The notes beneath the pieces were generated by a model. That model was not told the DNA's origin. It was given only the letters and a program-made list of their open reading frames with translations, and ran no database searches. Shown here piece by piece: positions 1 to 7,605 of a stretch of 23,460 nt of DNA. This stretch comes from Candidatus Roizmanbacteria bacterium CG06_land_8_20_14_3_00_34_14 (GTDB taxonomy: Bacteria; Patescibacteriota; Microgenomatia; UBA1406; GWC2-37-13), in assembly GCA_002779665.1 (NCBI GenBank), contig PEVZ01000057.1, positions 1-23,460 of the forward strand, read 5' to 3'. A program made the translations under genes and the position numbers. Position 1 is the stretch's first letter, and each line of letters opens with the position of its first letter.

Positions 1-57
1 ACAATTAATTATGAACTATCAAGGAGTCGTTCGATGACAATATATATGACCTAATGC

Positions 58-79
58 GTGGAACGATGAATCGTTCCAC
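58..79. promoter_or_regulatory. Perfect inverted repeat upstream of lemA
   Basis: GTGGAACGAT and ATCGTTCCAC form a perfect 10-bp inverted repeat around a 2-base centre. A TATACT at 97-102 could be the -10 box of the lemA promoter, and a 17-base spacer would place its -35 region (74-79) inside the right arm, so the repeat could be an operator. It could instead be a terminator of a gene to the left, but the nearest T-run (90-94) starts 10 bases after the stem, which fits that role poorly. The repeat is seen directly; its role is inferred. Confidence 0.45.
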
Positions 80-131
80 TACTATTGTATTTTTGTTATA
101 CTTATTCCATTATTAATTACTAATAATAAAT

Positions 132-683
132 ATGTATATTGCACTTGGCTTGAGCTTGATTGGAATATTAGCGGTTTATTTGGTGGCTCAATATAACGGT
201 TTTGTTGTTCTAAAAACCCGCATTCAGGAAGCTCTTTCAGGAATTGATGTTCAATTAAAAAGGCGCGCTGACCTTATTCCAAATGTTGTAGAAACAGTAA
301 AAGGTTACGCAAAACATGAAAAATCAGTCTTTGATGATGTGACACGTGCTCGAACCGCTCTGATGGGAGCACAATCTCCAAAAGAAAAAGCACAGGCAGA
401 TAGTATGCTCGGGGGAGCTTTGAAATCCTTATTTGCAGTGGCTGAAGCTTATCCTGATTTAAAAGCAAACACTAATTTTCAAGATTTGCAAAGACAGCTT
501 GAAGACACTGAGGATAAAGTCGCTTATTCCCGTCAGTTCTATAATTCAAATGTTTTGGATTTTAATTCAAAAGTTCAGATGTTTCCATCAAATTTGATTG
601 CTAACGCCTTTGCTTTCAAAGCCTTTGAATTCTTTGAAGCAACTGATGCAGAAAAACAAAGTGTCAAAGTAAAATTTGATTAA
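132..683 (+). CDS. lemA: LemA family membrane-anchored protein
   Basis: The 183-residue product has the usual LemA length. It has one N-terminal membrane helix (about residues 2-20) followed by a helical domain exposed to one side of the membrane. Family signatures are visible: RRADLIPNVVETVKGYAKHE near residue 45 and YNSNVLDFNSKVQMFPSNLI near residue 137. The biochemical role of LemA is not settled; it is often found next to the HtpX membrane protease, as here, where htpX begins right at the lemA stop. The ATG at 132 has no clear Shine-Dalgarno sequence, which is common in this window. Family assignment is firm, function is open. Confidence 0.93.
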   Translation: MYIALGLSLIGILAVYLVAQYNGFVVLKTRIQEALSGIDVQLKRRADLIPNVVETVKGYAKHEKSVFDDVTRARTALMGAQSPKEKAQADSMLGGALKSLFAVAEAYPDLKANTNFQDLQRQLEDTEDKVAYSRQFYNSNVLDFNSKVQMFPSNLIANAFAFKAFEFFEATDAEKQSVKVKFD

Positions 684-687
684 TCAA

Positions 688-1581
688 ATGACCGTCTATA
701 ATCAAATTTCCGAAAACAAAGTAAAGACATTTTTGATAATGTTTCTATTTGTCGTGATTTTTTCATCCTTCTTCTTTTTATTGGGAAAATATTTCGACTC
801 TCCCTGGGGTTACTTTTTCTTAGGTTTTTTTATTTCTATCGCCTCCTCGGTTGGCAGTTATTTTTATAGTGATAAATTAGTGCTGATGACGACGGGCGCA
901 CAACCTGCCAACAAAAAACAGTTTTTTAATTTCTATACGGTAGCGGAAAATCTAAGCGTCGCCTCAGGACTGCCGATGCCGAAACTATTCGTAATCAATG
1001 ATTCCTCGCCCAATGCCTTTGCGACTGGCCGTGACCCAAAACACGCAGTTATCTGCGCGACTACGGGACTTTTAGAAATTATGGATCGAACCGAATTGGA
1101 AGGGGTGATCGCCCACGAGATGAGCCACGTCAAAAATTATGATATTTTACTTGCCTCAATCGTCGCTGTTCTGGTTGGCACTTTAGCCTTAATCTCTGAT
1201 TGGGTTATCAGGAGTATGTGGTGGAATAGGGGATCTGATGATAATAATCGGAATAATCTCAATCCTATTTTTATTGTTTTATTTATTATTGCCCTAATTT
1301 TAACCCCGATTATTGCTACCATAATTCAATTGGCAATTTCCCGGAGAAGAGAATATCTTGCCGATGCATCAGCGGTTTTATTGACTCGTTATCCCGAAGG
1401 CTTAGCTCGAGCTTTGGAAAAATTAAAAGATAACACACAACCATTAAGAAAGGCCACTTCATCGACCGCCCATTTATTTATCGATAATCCCTTTAAGAAA
1501 AAAAACACTTCCTGGTTTGTTAATTTATTCTCTACCCATCCTCCAATTGAGGAACGCATAAAGATATTAAAAAGCATGTGA
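688..1581 (+). CDS. htpX: HtpX family membrane zinc metalloprotease
   Basis: This M48-family protease is expected to cleave misfolded or damaged membrane proteins. From the ATG at 688 the product is 297 residues, close to the family norm. Two membrane helices lie near the N-terminus (about 15-33 and 40-58). The catalytic zinc motif HEMSH has H143, E144 and H147, and the third ligand is E222 in RRREYLADA. Two more hydrophobic segments (about 155-175 and 195-217) lie between these motifs, as in HtpX. A TTG at 676 would add four residues and overlap lemA; ATG 688 is preferred. Four bases separate the lemA stop from this start, so the pair is probably cotranscribed. Confidence 0.95.
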   Translation: MTVYNQISENKVKTFLIMFLFVVIFSSFFFLLGKYFDSPWGYFFLGFFISIASSVGSYFYSDKLVLMTTGAQPANKKQFFNFYTVAENLSVASGLPMPKLFVINDSSPNAFATGRDPKHAVICATTGLLEIMDRTELEGVIAHEMSHVKNYDILLASIVAVLVGTLALISDWVIRSMWWNRGSDDNNRNNLNPIFIVLFIIALILTPIIATIIQLAISRRREYLADASAVLLTRYPEGLARALEKLKDNTQPLRKATSSTAHLFIDNPFKKKNTSWFVNLFSTHPPIEERIKILKSM

Positions 1582-1585
1582 TAGA

Positions 1586-2112
1586 ATGTATTTTATGAAG
1601 GAGGAAATTGTCTATGCTTTCATTGATAGTCAAAATCTAAATCTTGGAACAAGTAAAGATCTTTACAGAGGAAAAAAGCTTATTTATAAAGGATGGAAAT
1701 TAGATTTTAATAAATTTAGACGATACCTAACCGATAAATTTAAGGTAAGAAAAGCCTTTTTATTTATTGGTTATATTAAAAAAATTGGAAGCTTTATAAA
1801 TATTTAGAATCTTGTGGTTATAATTTAGTTTATAAACCAACAACAATCGATAATCAGGGAAAGCCCAAGGGAAATGTTGATACCAAGATAGTCTTTCATT
1901 CGGCAGTTATTGAATATAAAAGTTTCGATCAAGCTGTTTTTGTGGCTGGAGATGGAGATTATCTTTGTTTGTATGAATACCTTGTAGAAAAAAAGAGACT
2001 ATTGAGAATAATTATTCCTAATTCAAAATCGGAGTCTTCTTTACTTAAAAAATTACAAGGTTATAAAACTTTTTTAATTTTTGATAGAAGTAAGGTGGAA
2101 TTTAAACCATAA
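1586..2112 (+). pseudogene. NYN-domain (LabA/DUF88-like) nuclease, frameshifted
   Basis: The reading frame from ATG 1586 (or ATG 1595) gives an NYN/PIN-like start, with FIDSQNL around residues 12-18, and hits a stop at 1805-1807. The rest of the domain continues in another frame from about 1786 to the TAA at 2110-2112, including the acidic motifs GNVDTK and AGDGDY. The switch falls at a run of seven A (1778-1784). With eight A the protein would read through as about 175 residues, joining GYIKKN to WKLYKYLESCGY. NYN proteins are predicted metal-dependent RNases. The break may be a real mutation, an assembly error, or a slippage site that still allows some full-length product. Substrate unknown. 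Confidence 0.8.
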
Positions 2113-2213
2113 AAAAGCGGGAGGCGTTGCTCATAAACACGTAGCTTATGGTTCGTTTTCCCCCTTATGATTGAAAATATTATACCAAAAATTGTTAAGT
2201 ATTTGTCAAGTAT

Positions 2214-3533
2214 ATGAATCTATATATTATTTTATTAGGCAAACTAATTATAAAAGTCAGTAGACTCTTTAATCTCGGTTCCGGCTCAACCTGGCCCGGG
2301 CATATTGCCCTAAAAATTAATAGTAAATTCATTGAACAGGTTATTAAAAAAAATAAAAATTTAAAAATCATTGTTATTGCCGGGACTAACGGCAAAACTA
2401 CTTCAACCGCCCTAATTAAATTCCTTCTTACAAAATCAGGAAAAAAAGTATTTACTAATAGTGAGGGAGCTAATCTTCTAAATGGAGTAGCGTCGACCAT
2501 AATCCGCAACGTAGGGATCAAAAATCTTTGTTCCCTACAATTAAATTTTGATTTTGCTATTTTTGAAAGCGATGAACTTAATCTTCCGTTATTACTTAAC
2601 AAAATTAATCCTGATAAAATATTAATTCTAAATTTATTCCGCGACCAACTTGACCGCTACGGAGAAGTCAATACGATTGCCCTCAAATGGTTAGATTCGT
2701 TAAAAAAATTAACAAATAAAACTGAAGTTTTTATCAACGGCGACGACCCACAACTCTATTACATCGGTACAAAAATAACCCAAAAAGTTCACTACTTTGG
2801 AGTCGACAAAAAATTAATGAAATTAAAAGATATACCAAATGACGTTGATTCAATTTATTGCCCAGTCTGCCTCTCTCTTCTGAAATATAATCGGCTTTCC
2901 TATGCCCACCTTGGAGATTTCTATTGTCCCAATTGTCATTTCAAACGGTCCGGAGAATTGGTAAGTGATTTTTCTAACGCAAAAATTAGCTATCCGATGA
3001 ATGGCCTATATAATGTATATAATACAAACGCAGTATTAATTTTACTGAAATCGTTGATTGGTAATCAGTTGAATCAGTGGCTTGCAGAATTTTCTCCCAC
3101 CTTTGGTCGTCAAGAGGAAATTATCTATAAGGGCAGGAAAATTTTCATCCTTCTTTCAAAAAACCCGGCCGGTTTTAATCAATCAATTCAGACAGTCAGC
3201 GAAATGACGGATAACAAGAAAGCCAATTTTATGATCGTCCTGAATAATAGAATCCCCGATGGATTGGATGTCTCGTGGATTTGGGATGTGGATTTTAAAC
3301 CGATTTTATCCGTCGCTGATAACGTTTTCATTTCCGGAGATCGCCTGTATGATCTCAATTTGAGACTGAAATACGAAGATATCAAAAATAAAATTCAACT
3401 TTTTGAAAATTTGACTAAAGCAATTGAAGCAATTATTAAAATAACTAAAGAGGGTGAGCGGATTTATATTCTGCCAACCTACTCGGCAATGTTGGAAGTG
3501 AGAAAAATATTATTGGGAAGAAGGTTATTATGA
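2214..3533 (+). CDS. murT: Lipid II isoglutaminyl synthase subunit MurT
   Basis: MurT is a Mur-ligase-like ATPase that works with the glutaminase GatD to amidate the D-glutamate of the peptidoglycan stem peptide on lipid II. The 439-residue product shows the P-loop AGTNGKTTSTALI near residue 57 and a Cys4 zinc ribbon (CPVC near 219 and CPNC near 240), which is typical of MurT. It also has the C-terminal DUF1727 domain with GRQEEIIYKGRK and KNPAGFNQS. Its stop codon overlaps an ATG (ATGA at 3530-3533), the kind of junction expected with a directly following gatD. Here gatD starts 2.4 kb away at 5979 because a restriction-modification cassette lies between them. No Shine-Dalgarno sequence precedes the start. 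Confidence 0.92.
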   Translation: MNLYIILLGKLIIKVSRLFNLGSGSTWPGHIALKINSKFIEQVIKKNKNLKIIVIAGTNGKTTSTALIKFLLTKSGKKVFTNSEGANLLNGVASTIIRNVGIKNLCSLQLNFDFAIFESDELNLPLLLNKINPDKILILNLFRDQLDRYGEVNTIALKWLDSLKKLTNKTEVFINGDDPQLYYIGTKITQKVHYFGVDKKLMKLKDIPNDVDSIYCPVCLSLLKYNRLSYAHLGDFYCPNCHFKRSGELVSDFSNAKISYPMNGLYNVYNTNAVLILLKSLIGNQLNQWLAEFSPTFGRQEEIIYKGRKIFILLSKNPAGFNQSIQTVSEMTDNKKANFMIVLNNRIPDGLDVSWIWDVDFKPILSVADNVFISGDRLYDLNLRLKYEDIKNKIQLFENLTKAIEAIIKITKEGERIYILPTYSAMLEVRKILLGRRLL

Positions 3534-3582
3534 AATTTACATTTGAATTGGAGAATAAAAATAGACTACAATAAACTTGATT

Positions 3583-4545
3583 ATGAATACAAACAAATCA
3601 GTCCAATTACTGCAGGATACTTTTGATATAAATGCAATTTATGCTCTAAAAATTGTTGGAATGGTTGACCCATTGAATCTATTAGAAGAAGCAAAAATAT
3701 TAATTGAAGAAAAACCAAAACCTTTCGTTAAGTGGGTTGGGGGGAAAAGACAACTTCTTAAGCAATTCCGATTAATGAATCTTTACCCTCCTGAAAAATT
3801 TAATATAAAGACGGGGAGATATTTCGAACCATTCGTCGGTGGAGGAGCGGTTTTTTTTGATTTATTACCGGAAAAATCATTTCTATCAGACTTAAATTCA
3901 GACTTAATTAAAACATACAATGTGATAAAAAGTGATGTTGAAAAACTAATAAGTTTTCTTAAGGAATATGAATATGAAAAAGAATTTTTTTTGAAAGTTC
4001 GTTCTATGCAACCAAAAAATCTCCCCGATATTCACATAGCGTCACGTTTTATATATCTAAATAGAACCTGTTTTAATGGAATGTACAGAGTAAACAGTAA
4101 AGGAGAATTTAATGTTCCTTTTGGAAAATACTCAAATCCTCTCATTTGCGATGAGGTTAATCTACGACGAGTCTCAAAAGCTCTGCAAAATGTAGAAATA
4201 AACTGTCAGGACTATAAAATGATTATAAAAAAAGCAAGAAAGGGAGATTTTGTTTATTTTGATCCGCCATATTATCCAATAAACAAAACTTCATCATTTA
4301 CGACTTATACTAAAGAAGCCTTTTTAGACAAGGAACAAATTGAGTTGAAAGATACTTACCTTGAATTACATAAAAAAGGTTGTTTTGTCATGCTATCCAA
4401 TTCAAATACACCTTTTATAAATAAGATTTATAATGAATTAGTAAAATACGGAATAAAAATAAACGAAGTTTTGGCCGGCCGGGCTATAAATTCGAAGGGG
4501 GCAAAGAGAGGAAAAATTACTGAGGTTTTGGTAACAAATTATTAA
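3583..4545 (+). CDS. DpnM/Dam-type adenine methyltransferase, predicted GATC
   Basis: This is an alpha-class N6-adenine DNA methyltransferase of the Dam/M.DpnII type. From ATG 3583 it has 320 residues: motif X PFVKWVGGKRQ at about 47-57, motif I FEPFVGGGAVFF from 81, the family segment YRVNSKGEFNVPFGKY, and motif IV DPPY at 227-230. The C-terminal part (FVMLSNSNTPF, KRGKITEVLVTNY) closely resembles M.DpnII as I remember it, so GATC is the predicted site. It would protect host DNA from the MutH-like nuclease that starts one base after its stop. An N-terminal stretch of about 45 residues before motif X is longer than in Dam or DpnM and is unexplained. A TTG at 3577 would add two residues. Confidence 0.93.
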   Translation: MNTNKSVQLLQDTFDINAIYALKIVGMVDPLNLLEEAKILIEEKPKPFVKWVGGKRQLLKQFRLMNLYPPEKFNIKTGRYFEPFVGGGAVFFDLLPEKSFLSDLNSDLIKTYNVIKSDVEKLISFLKEYEYEKEFFLKVRSMQPKNLPDIHIASRFIYLNRTCFNGMYRVNSKGEFNVPFGKYSNPLICDEVNLRRVSKALQNVEINCQDYKMIIKKARKGDFVYFDPPYYPINKTSSFTTYTKEAFLDKEQIELKDTYLELHKKGCFVMLSNSNTPFINKIYNELVKYGIKINEVLAGRAINSKGAKRGKITEVLVTNY

Positions 4546-4546
4546 T

Positions 4547-5245
4547 ATGCTGTCAAGTAAAAAATTAAGATCGCTCCAACCATATATTCGTATCATTGAG
4601 GCTAATAAAGGTAAAACTATTGGTAATATTTGTCAAAATATTTTTAATTATAATCATTCACATTTTAAAAAAGGGGCATCCGGTCTAATAATTGAGAACC
4701 TGCTTGGTCTTAAAAATAACAACTCACCTCTTGCTGATTTAAAAGACCTTAAAGTAGAAATAAAAGTTTTACCGTTAATGCTACACAATTTAAAAGTAAA
4801 AGAACCTACTCAAATAAAAATGATTAATTTTTTAGAAATTGCTAAAGAAACATGGGAAACATCAAAATTAAGAGATAAAATAGAAACAATTTTTTGGATT
4901 GTTTATGGAGTACCTCGCGATTCTAAAACAAAAAAAAATTTATCCCAAGATAACTACATATTATTAGATTGGTTTATTGACGTTCCAAATGATGAAAAAC
5001 AATTTATTTTCAAAAAAGATTGGAGGCTGATTCAAAAATATATTGTGGAAGGAAAAGGTGATAAATTATCATGTTCTATGGGAGAGTATATTGAACCAAA
5101 AACAAAAGGTAAAAATAATAAAGATTTAACTTCAGCTCCTGATGGAACTGGTGGAATAATCCAAGTACGCAGGCGAGCTTTTTATTTCAAAAAAAATTAT
5201 ACAAATAATAATGTTGTGAAGGAAATCGATTTGTCTTTAATATGA
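4547..5245 (+). CDS. MutH/Sau3AI-family restriction endonuclease, predicted GATC
   Basis: The 232-residue protein follows E. coli MutH (recalled) almost end to end: TIGN near residue 24, KKGASGLIIENLLG with E50, then ADLKDLKVEIK with D64, E71 and K73. The D-to-E spacing of seven and the ExK match the MutH catalytic site. Next come TWETSKLRDKIETIFWI, DWRLIQKYIVEGKGD, MGEYIEPK and RRAFYFKKNYT. MutH nicks unmethylated GATC during mismatch repair, while Sau3AI relatives cut GATC as restriction enzymes. The adjacent GATC-type methyltransferase argues for restriction here. The gene starts one base after the methylase stop and overlaps the next gene by four bases, so all three are probably one operon. 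GATC specificity is inferred from both partners. Confidence 0.9.
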   Translation: MLSSKKLRSLQPYIRIIEANKGKTIGNICQNIFNYNHSHFKKGASGLIIENLLGLKNNNSPLADLKDLKVEIKVLPLMLHNLKVKEPTQIKMINFLEIAKETWETSKLRDKIETIFWIVYGVPRDSKTKKNLSQDNYILLDWFIDVPNDEKQFIFKKDWRLIQKYIVEGKGDKLSCSMGEYIEPKTKGKNNKDLTSAPDGTGGIIQVRRRAFYFKKNYTNNNVVKEIDLSLI

Positions 5246-5982
5246 AACTTCATCCAGATACTTTCGAAATAGAGTGCACCTCAGTTTGGGCTTTTCCTCA
5301 TCGCGGTAATTGGGCAACTCATACTTCTGATTGGCGAGGTAACTGGGCACCAGAGGTAGTCCGCAATCTTATTCTTCGCTATTCAAAAGAGGGCGACCAT
5401 TTGCTGGATTGTATGATTGGAGGAGGAACGACTGCCATTGAAGCAAAAATATTAAATCGTAATATTACCTGCATTGATATAAATGAGGAGGCTTTAGAAA
5501 GAACAAAAAAGTCACTCGGATTTACAGTAAATAATAAGGCTTGGCAACGAATAAAAAAATGTGATGCTATAGATATGGAATTTATAAAGGATAATGAAAT
5601 TGATTTTATTCTCACACATCCACCATACGCGGACATTGTCAAATATAGTAATGGAAAAATACCTGAAGATCTCTCAAACATTCATGACCTTGATATTTTT
5701 GTTGATGAATTAGAAAAAGTCGCAAAAGAACTATACAGAGTTTTAAAACCTGGAAAATTTTGTTCTATTTTAATTGGTGACACAAGACGTAAGACAATGT
5801 ATCAACCTTTAGCGTTTAGAGTTATGGAAAGGTTTATAAAAACCGGTTTTGTGTTAAAGGAAGATATTATAAAAAGACAGTTTAACTGTAAGGCGACCGG
5901 TTTTTGGGTGAAAAAATCAAAAGAATTAAATTTTTTACTAATTATGCACGAACATTTATTTGTTTTTCAGAAATTTTTATGA
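5242..5982 (+). CDS. DNA amino-methyltransferase with HPPY motif
   Basis: The 246-residue product is an N4-cytosine/N6-adenine-type DNA methyltransferase. The N-terminal region (TSVWAFPHRGNWATHTSDWRG) is followed by the SAM-binding motif LLDCMIGGGTT (D56 to T64) and IDINEEAL, then motif IV as THPPYADIV (residues 125-133). Motif I precedes motif IV. The first motif IV residue is His where most members have D, N or S. The start overlaps the MutH-like gene (ATGA at 5242) and the stop overlaps the gatD start (ATGA at 5979), so it is coupled on both sides. It may add a second methylation to the GATC system, as DpnA does in DpnII systems, but it is not of the DpnA type; its target is unknown. Confidence 0.85.
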   Translation: MKLHPDTFEIECTSVWAFPHRGNWATHTSDWRGNWAPEVVRNLILRYSKEGDHLLDCMIGGGTTAIEAKILNRNITCIDINEEALERTKKSLGFTVNNKAWQRIKKCDAIDMEFIKDNEIDFILTHPPYADIVKYSNGKIPEDLSNIHDLDIFVDELEKVAKELYRVLKPGKFCSILIGDTRRKTMYQPLAFRVMERFIKTGFVLKEDIIKRQFNCKATGFWVKKSKELNFLLIMHEHLFVFQKFL

Positions 5983-6713
5983 AACTTAATATCGGCTGGC
6001 TTTATCCGGATCTGATGAACACTTATGGAGATAGAGGAAATATTATTGCCTTAAGTTACCGGACAAAAAAGATGGGATTGGAGCCAATCATTAACAAAAT
6101 ATCAATAAATGAGTCACCCGATCTGATATCAAAGATGGACATTCTCTTTATGGGTGGAGCACAAGATACACAACAGGAAATCGTCAATAAAGACCTAAAA
6201 ATCAAAGGTGGCCCTTTAAAAAATGCGATTAATGATGGAATTCCCGGTTTATATGTCTGCGGTGCTTACCAATTTTTAGGAAAATATTACAAAACCGCCG
6301 ACGGAACAATGATTAAGGGAATAGGCATATTTGATATTTTCACCGAAAGCCCACCGGTAAACACGTCCCGTTGTATTGGAAATATAATTATTGAGTCTAA
6401 ATTATTTCCGAAAATAAAATTTGTCGGTTTTGAAAATCACGGTGGCAGAACTTACCTTACTGACAAAAACTTAGCCTTTGCCCAGGTTATCAAAGGTTAT
6501 GGCAATAACGGGCAAGACGGAACTGAAGGCTATTTATTTAAAAATAGTGTTGGAACTTATCTCCACGGTCCAATCCTCCCAAAGAATCCGGAGTTGACAG
6601 ACTTTCTTATTCAAAAAGCAGTCGAGAGAAAGTATGGGAAAGATGTCAAATTGAAGACGATTGATAATAAGTGGGAAAAAAGAGCAAGAGAATTTGTCAT
6701 TAATAAATTATAA
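5979..6713 (+). CDS. gatD: Lipid II isoglutaminyl synthase, glutaminase subunit GatD
   Basis: GatD is a class I glutamine amidotransferase that supplies ammonia to MurT for amidation of lipid II. From ATG 5979 the product is 244 residues and starts MKLNIGWLYPDLMNTYGDRG, a typical GatD N-terminus. The nucleophile is C94 in YVCGAYQF, the same number as in S. aureus GatD as I recall it, and the catalytic histidine is H196 in YLHGPILPKNPELTDF. The frame extends upstream to 5904, but that part only overlaps the methyltransferase and lacks family similarity. The start overlaps the methyltransferase stop by four bases, so translation of a cell-wall gene now appears coupled to a modification gene. 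Confidence 0.93.
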   Translation: MKLNIGWLYPDLMNTYGDRGNIIALSYRTKKMGLEPIINKISINESPDLISKMDILFMGGAQDTQQEIVNKDLKIKGGPLKNAINDGIPGLYVCGAYQFLGKYYKTADGTMIKGIGIFDIFTESPPVNTSRCIGNIIIESKLFPKIKFVGFENHGGRTYLTDKNLAFAQVIKGYGNNGQDGTEGYLFKNSVGTYLHGPILPKNPELTDFLIQKAVERKYGKDVKLKTIDNKWEKRAREFVINKL

Positions 6714-6752
6714 TTAAAAATTAATTACAAATTAAAAATGTATAATAAAATT

Positions 6753-7604
6753 ATGGAAACAAACATATTAAAGGCATTCAATAATCTAACAAAAATTGAA
6801 AGTTTTAAACTGACAGAAATTTATTCTGGTAAAAATAGAATTAATAATGTTGGGAACGCACTTGAGTATTTTATTAGGGATATTTTTTGTTCAAGCATAG
6901 ACACTATTAGTATCGATGTTAAAGATAAAATACATTCTGATTATCTTTCGTACTTGGGGAACCAAAATAACCCACCTGATTTTATTGTTAGAAATGGAGA
7001 TGCGGTAGAAGTCAAAAAGATAGGAGAGTTAGTAGGAAGTATCGCTTTAAATAGTTCTTATCCAAAATCAAAATTACACAATGATGATGTTCGTATTCTT
7101 CAATCTTGTAGAGAATGTGATGGTGGAAATTGGATAGAAAAAGATATTATTTATGCAGTCGGTTCGGTTTCAAAATCAAAATTAAAAACTCTTTGGTTTG
7201 TATATGGAAATTGTTATGCAGCAGATCGAGAAGTATATGAAAAAACTTTCAAATGTATTTCTAAAAAAGTTCACGAAATTGATCATCTTGAATTTACAGT
7301 TAAAACAAATGAAATAGCGGGTGTAAGAAAAATTGATCCATTAGGGATTACTTATCTCAGAGTTAGAGGTATGTGGGGGATTGATACGCCTCACAAAGTC
7401 TTTGGTTCCTTAACAGAATTTAATCGACAATCAAATTTTTCAGCATATATATTAATGCTTGATAAAAAATATTACTCTTTTTCTAAAAAAGACAGAATTA
7501 TCATTGAATCAAACTCAAGTATAAAAATAAAATCAGTCGAAATTAAATCACCTAACAATCCGGCTAATTATCTTAAAGCCAAGCTCATTTGTTTTATCAA
7601 ATAA
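6753..7604 (+). CDS. NgoPII-family Type II restriction endonuclease, predicted GGCC
   Basis: The product (283 residues from ATG 6753) has a PD-(D/E)xK nuclease core, PPDFIVRNGDAVEVKK, with D76, E86 and K88. It also has a helix with VGNALEYFIRD near residue 35, as in the NgoPII family, whose members recognise GGCC. The partner gene one base downstream is an M.HaeIII-like methyltransferase, which supports GGCC. An ATG at 6738 would add five residues, but a TATAAT at 6741-6746 sits just upstream of 6753 and would place the transcript start almost on that ATG, so 6753 is preferred. No Shine-Dalgarno sequence is visible. The family call comes from motif recognition, not a search. Confidence 0.85.
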   Translation: METNILKAFNNLTKIESFKLTEIYSGKNRINNVGNALEYFIRDIFCSSIDTISIDVKDKIHSDYLSYLGNQNNPPDFIVRNGDAVEVKKIGELVGSIALNSSYPKSKLHNDDVRILQSCRECDGGNWIEKDIIYAVGSVSKSKLKTLWFVYGNCYAADREVYEKTFKCISKKVHEIDHLEFTVKTNEIAGVRKIDPLGITYLRVRGMWGIDTPHKVFGSLTEFNRQSNFSAYILMLDKKYYSFSKKDRIIIESNSSIKIKSVEIKSPNNPANYLKAKLICFIK

Positions 7605-7605
7605 T

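Noticed and set aside
2117..2170. Decayed tRNA or known riboswitch before murT
   Set aside because: GGTTCG looks like a T-loop start, but no matching acceptor or anticodon arm can be built, and no riboswitch core is recognised.
2195..2602. A 135-codon minus-strand open frame opposite the murT start
   Set aside because: It lies wholly antisense to well-conserved murT P-loop sequence and shows no recognisable domain; it is a shadow of the real gene.
5379..5681. 100-codon minus-strand frame inside the second methyltransferase
   Set aside because: It is antisense to conserved methyltransferase motifs, with no start signal and no domain.
5904..5978. Upstream extension of gatD by 25 codons
   Set aside because: The segment overlaps the end of the methyltransferase and lacks GatD similarity; the family N-terminus begins exactly at ATG 5979.
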